Positions 63,963 to 64,000 of a stretch of DNA of 64,000 bases are shown one piece after another. The notes under the pieces were generated by a model. That model worked only from the letters and a program-made list of their open reading frames with translations. It had not been told where the DNA came from and ran no database searches. A program made the position numbers and the translations under genes. Position 1 is the first letter of the stretch; each line of letters begins with the position of its first letter. This DNA is from Vitis vinifera (Eukaryota; Streptophyta; Magnoliopsida; Vitales; Vitaceae). The stretch covers positions 26,785,001 through 26,849,000 of the forward strand of contig NC_081817.1 of NCBI RefSeq assembly GCF_030704535.1, in the 5' to 3' direction.

Positions 63963-64000
63963 TCTCTCCCTACAAGAAGGGATGATAGTGTAAAATGCAA

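Overview
The window is nuclear DNA of a eudicot plant. It is AT-rich, its genes are split by canonical GT-AG introns, and it carries plant-specific families, LTR retrotransposons and many MITE-like repeats. The mix of SCPL40-type carboxypeptidases, coiled-coil NLR resistance genes and this repeat style suggests grapevine (Vitis) or a close relative. That is an inference from gene content, not a database match.

Layout. (1) 1-30,161 is a plus-strand tandem cluster of serine carboxypeptidase-like genes. It has three complete seven-exon genes (1,228-5,180; 6,794-13,621; 20,227-30,161) and one dead partial copy (13,846-15,795). All three intact genes keep the Ser-Asp-His triad and a signal peptide, and their exon lengths are nearly identical. 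They differ mainly in introns, which have grown by tandem duplication, minisatellite expansion and MITE insertion. A solo LTR with a perfect target-site duplication (16,424-17,241) lies between the dead copy and the third gene. (2) 31,975-46,207 is a minus-strand CC-NBS-LRR gene that is now a pseudogene. A 9.3-kb Ty3/gypsy chromodomain-type retrotransposon complex (36,408-45,727) splits it between the CC and NB-ARC parts and is flanked by the same 5-bp duplication, GTTTC. The termini of that complex point one way and its gag-pol the other. (3) 47,320-48,090 is a stray fragment of the third carboxypeptidase gene stranded between the two NLRs, followed by a MITE. (4) 50,494-54,282 is an uninterrupted 1,262-codon NBS-LRR gene on the minus strand that has lost its coiled-coil end. 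(5) 55,096-55,228 is a lone TAF6 exon on the minus strand. (6) 56,819-63,194 is a homogeneous tandem array of a 203-bp unit, about 31 copies, with internal 22-bp sub-repeats and traces of a four-unit higher-order period. (7) 63,729-63,962 is the apparent last exon of a glycerophosphodiester phosphodiesterase gene, with a frameshifted end.

How it fits together. No operon-like logic applies. The window shows two multigene families (secreted peptidases or acyltransferase-like proteins, and intracellular immune receptors) evolving by local duplication, fragment capture and transposon insertion. I found no wholly new molecular system. The most informative structures are the NLR split by a retrotransposon with clean flanks, the inverted retrotransposon architecture, and the 203-bp array.
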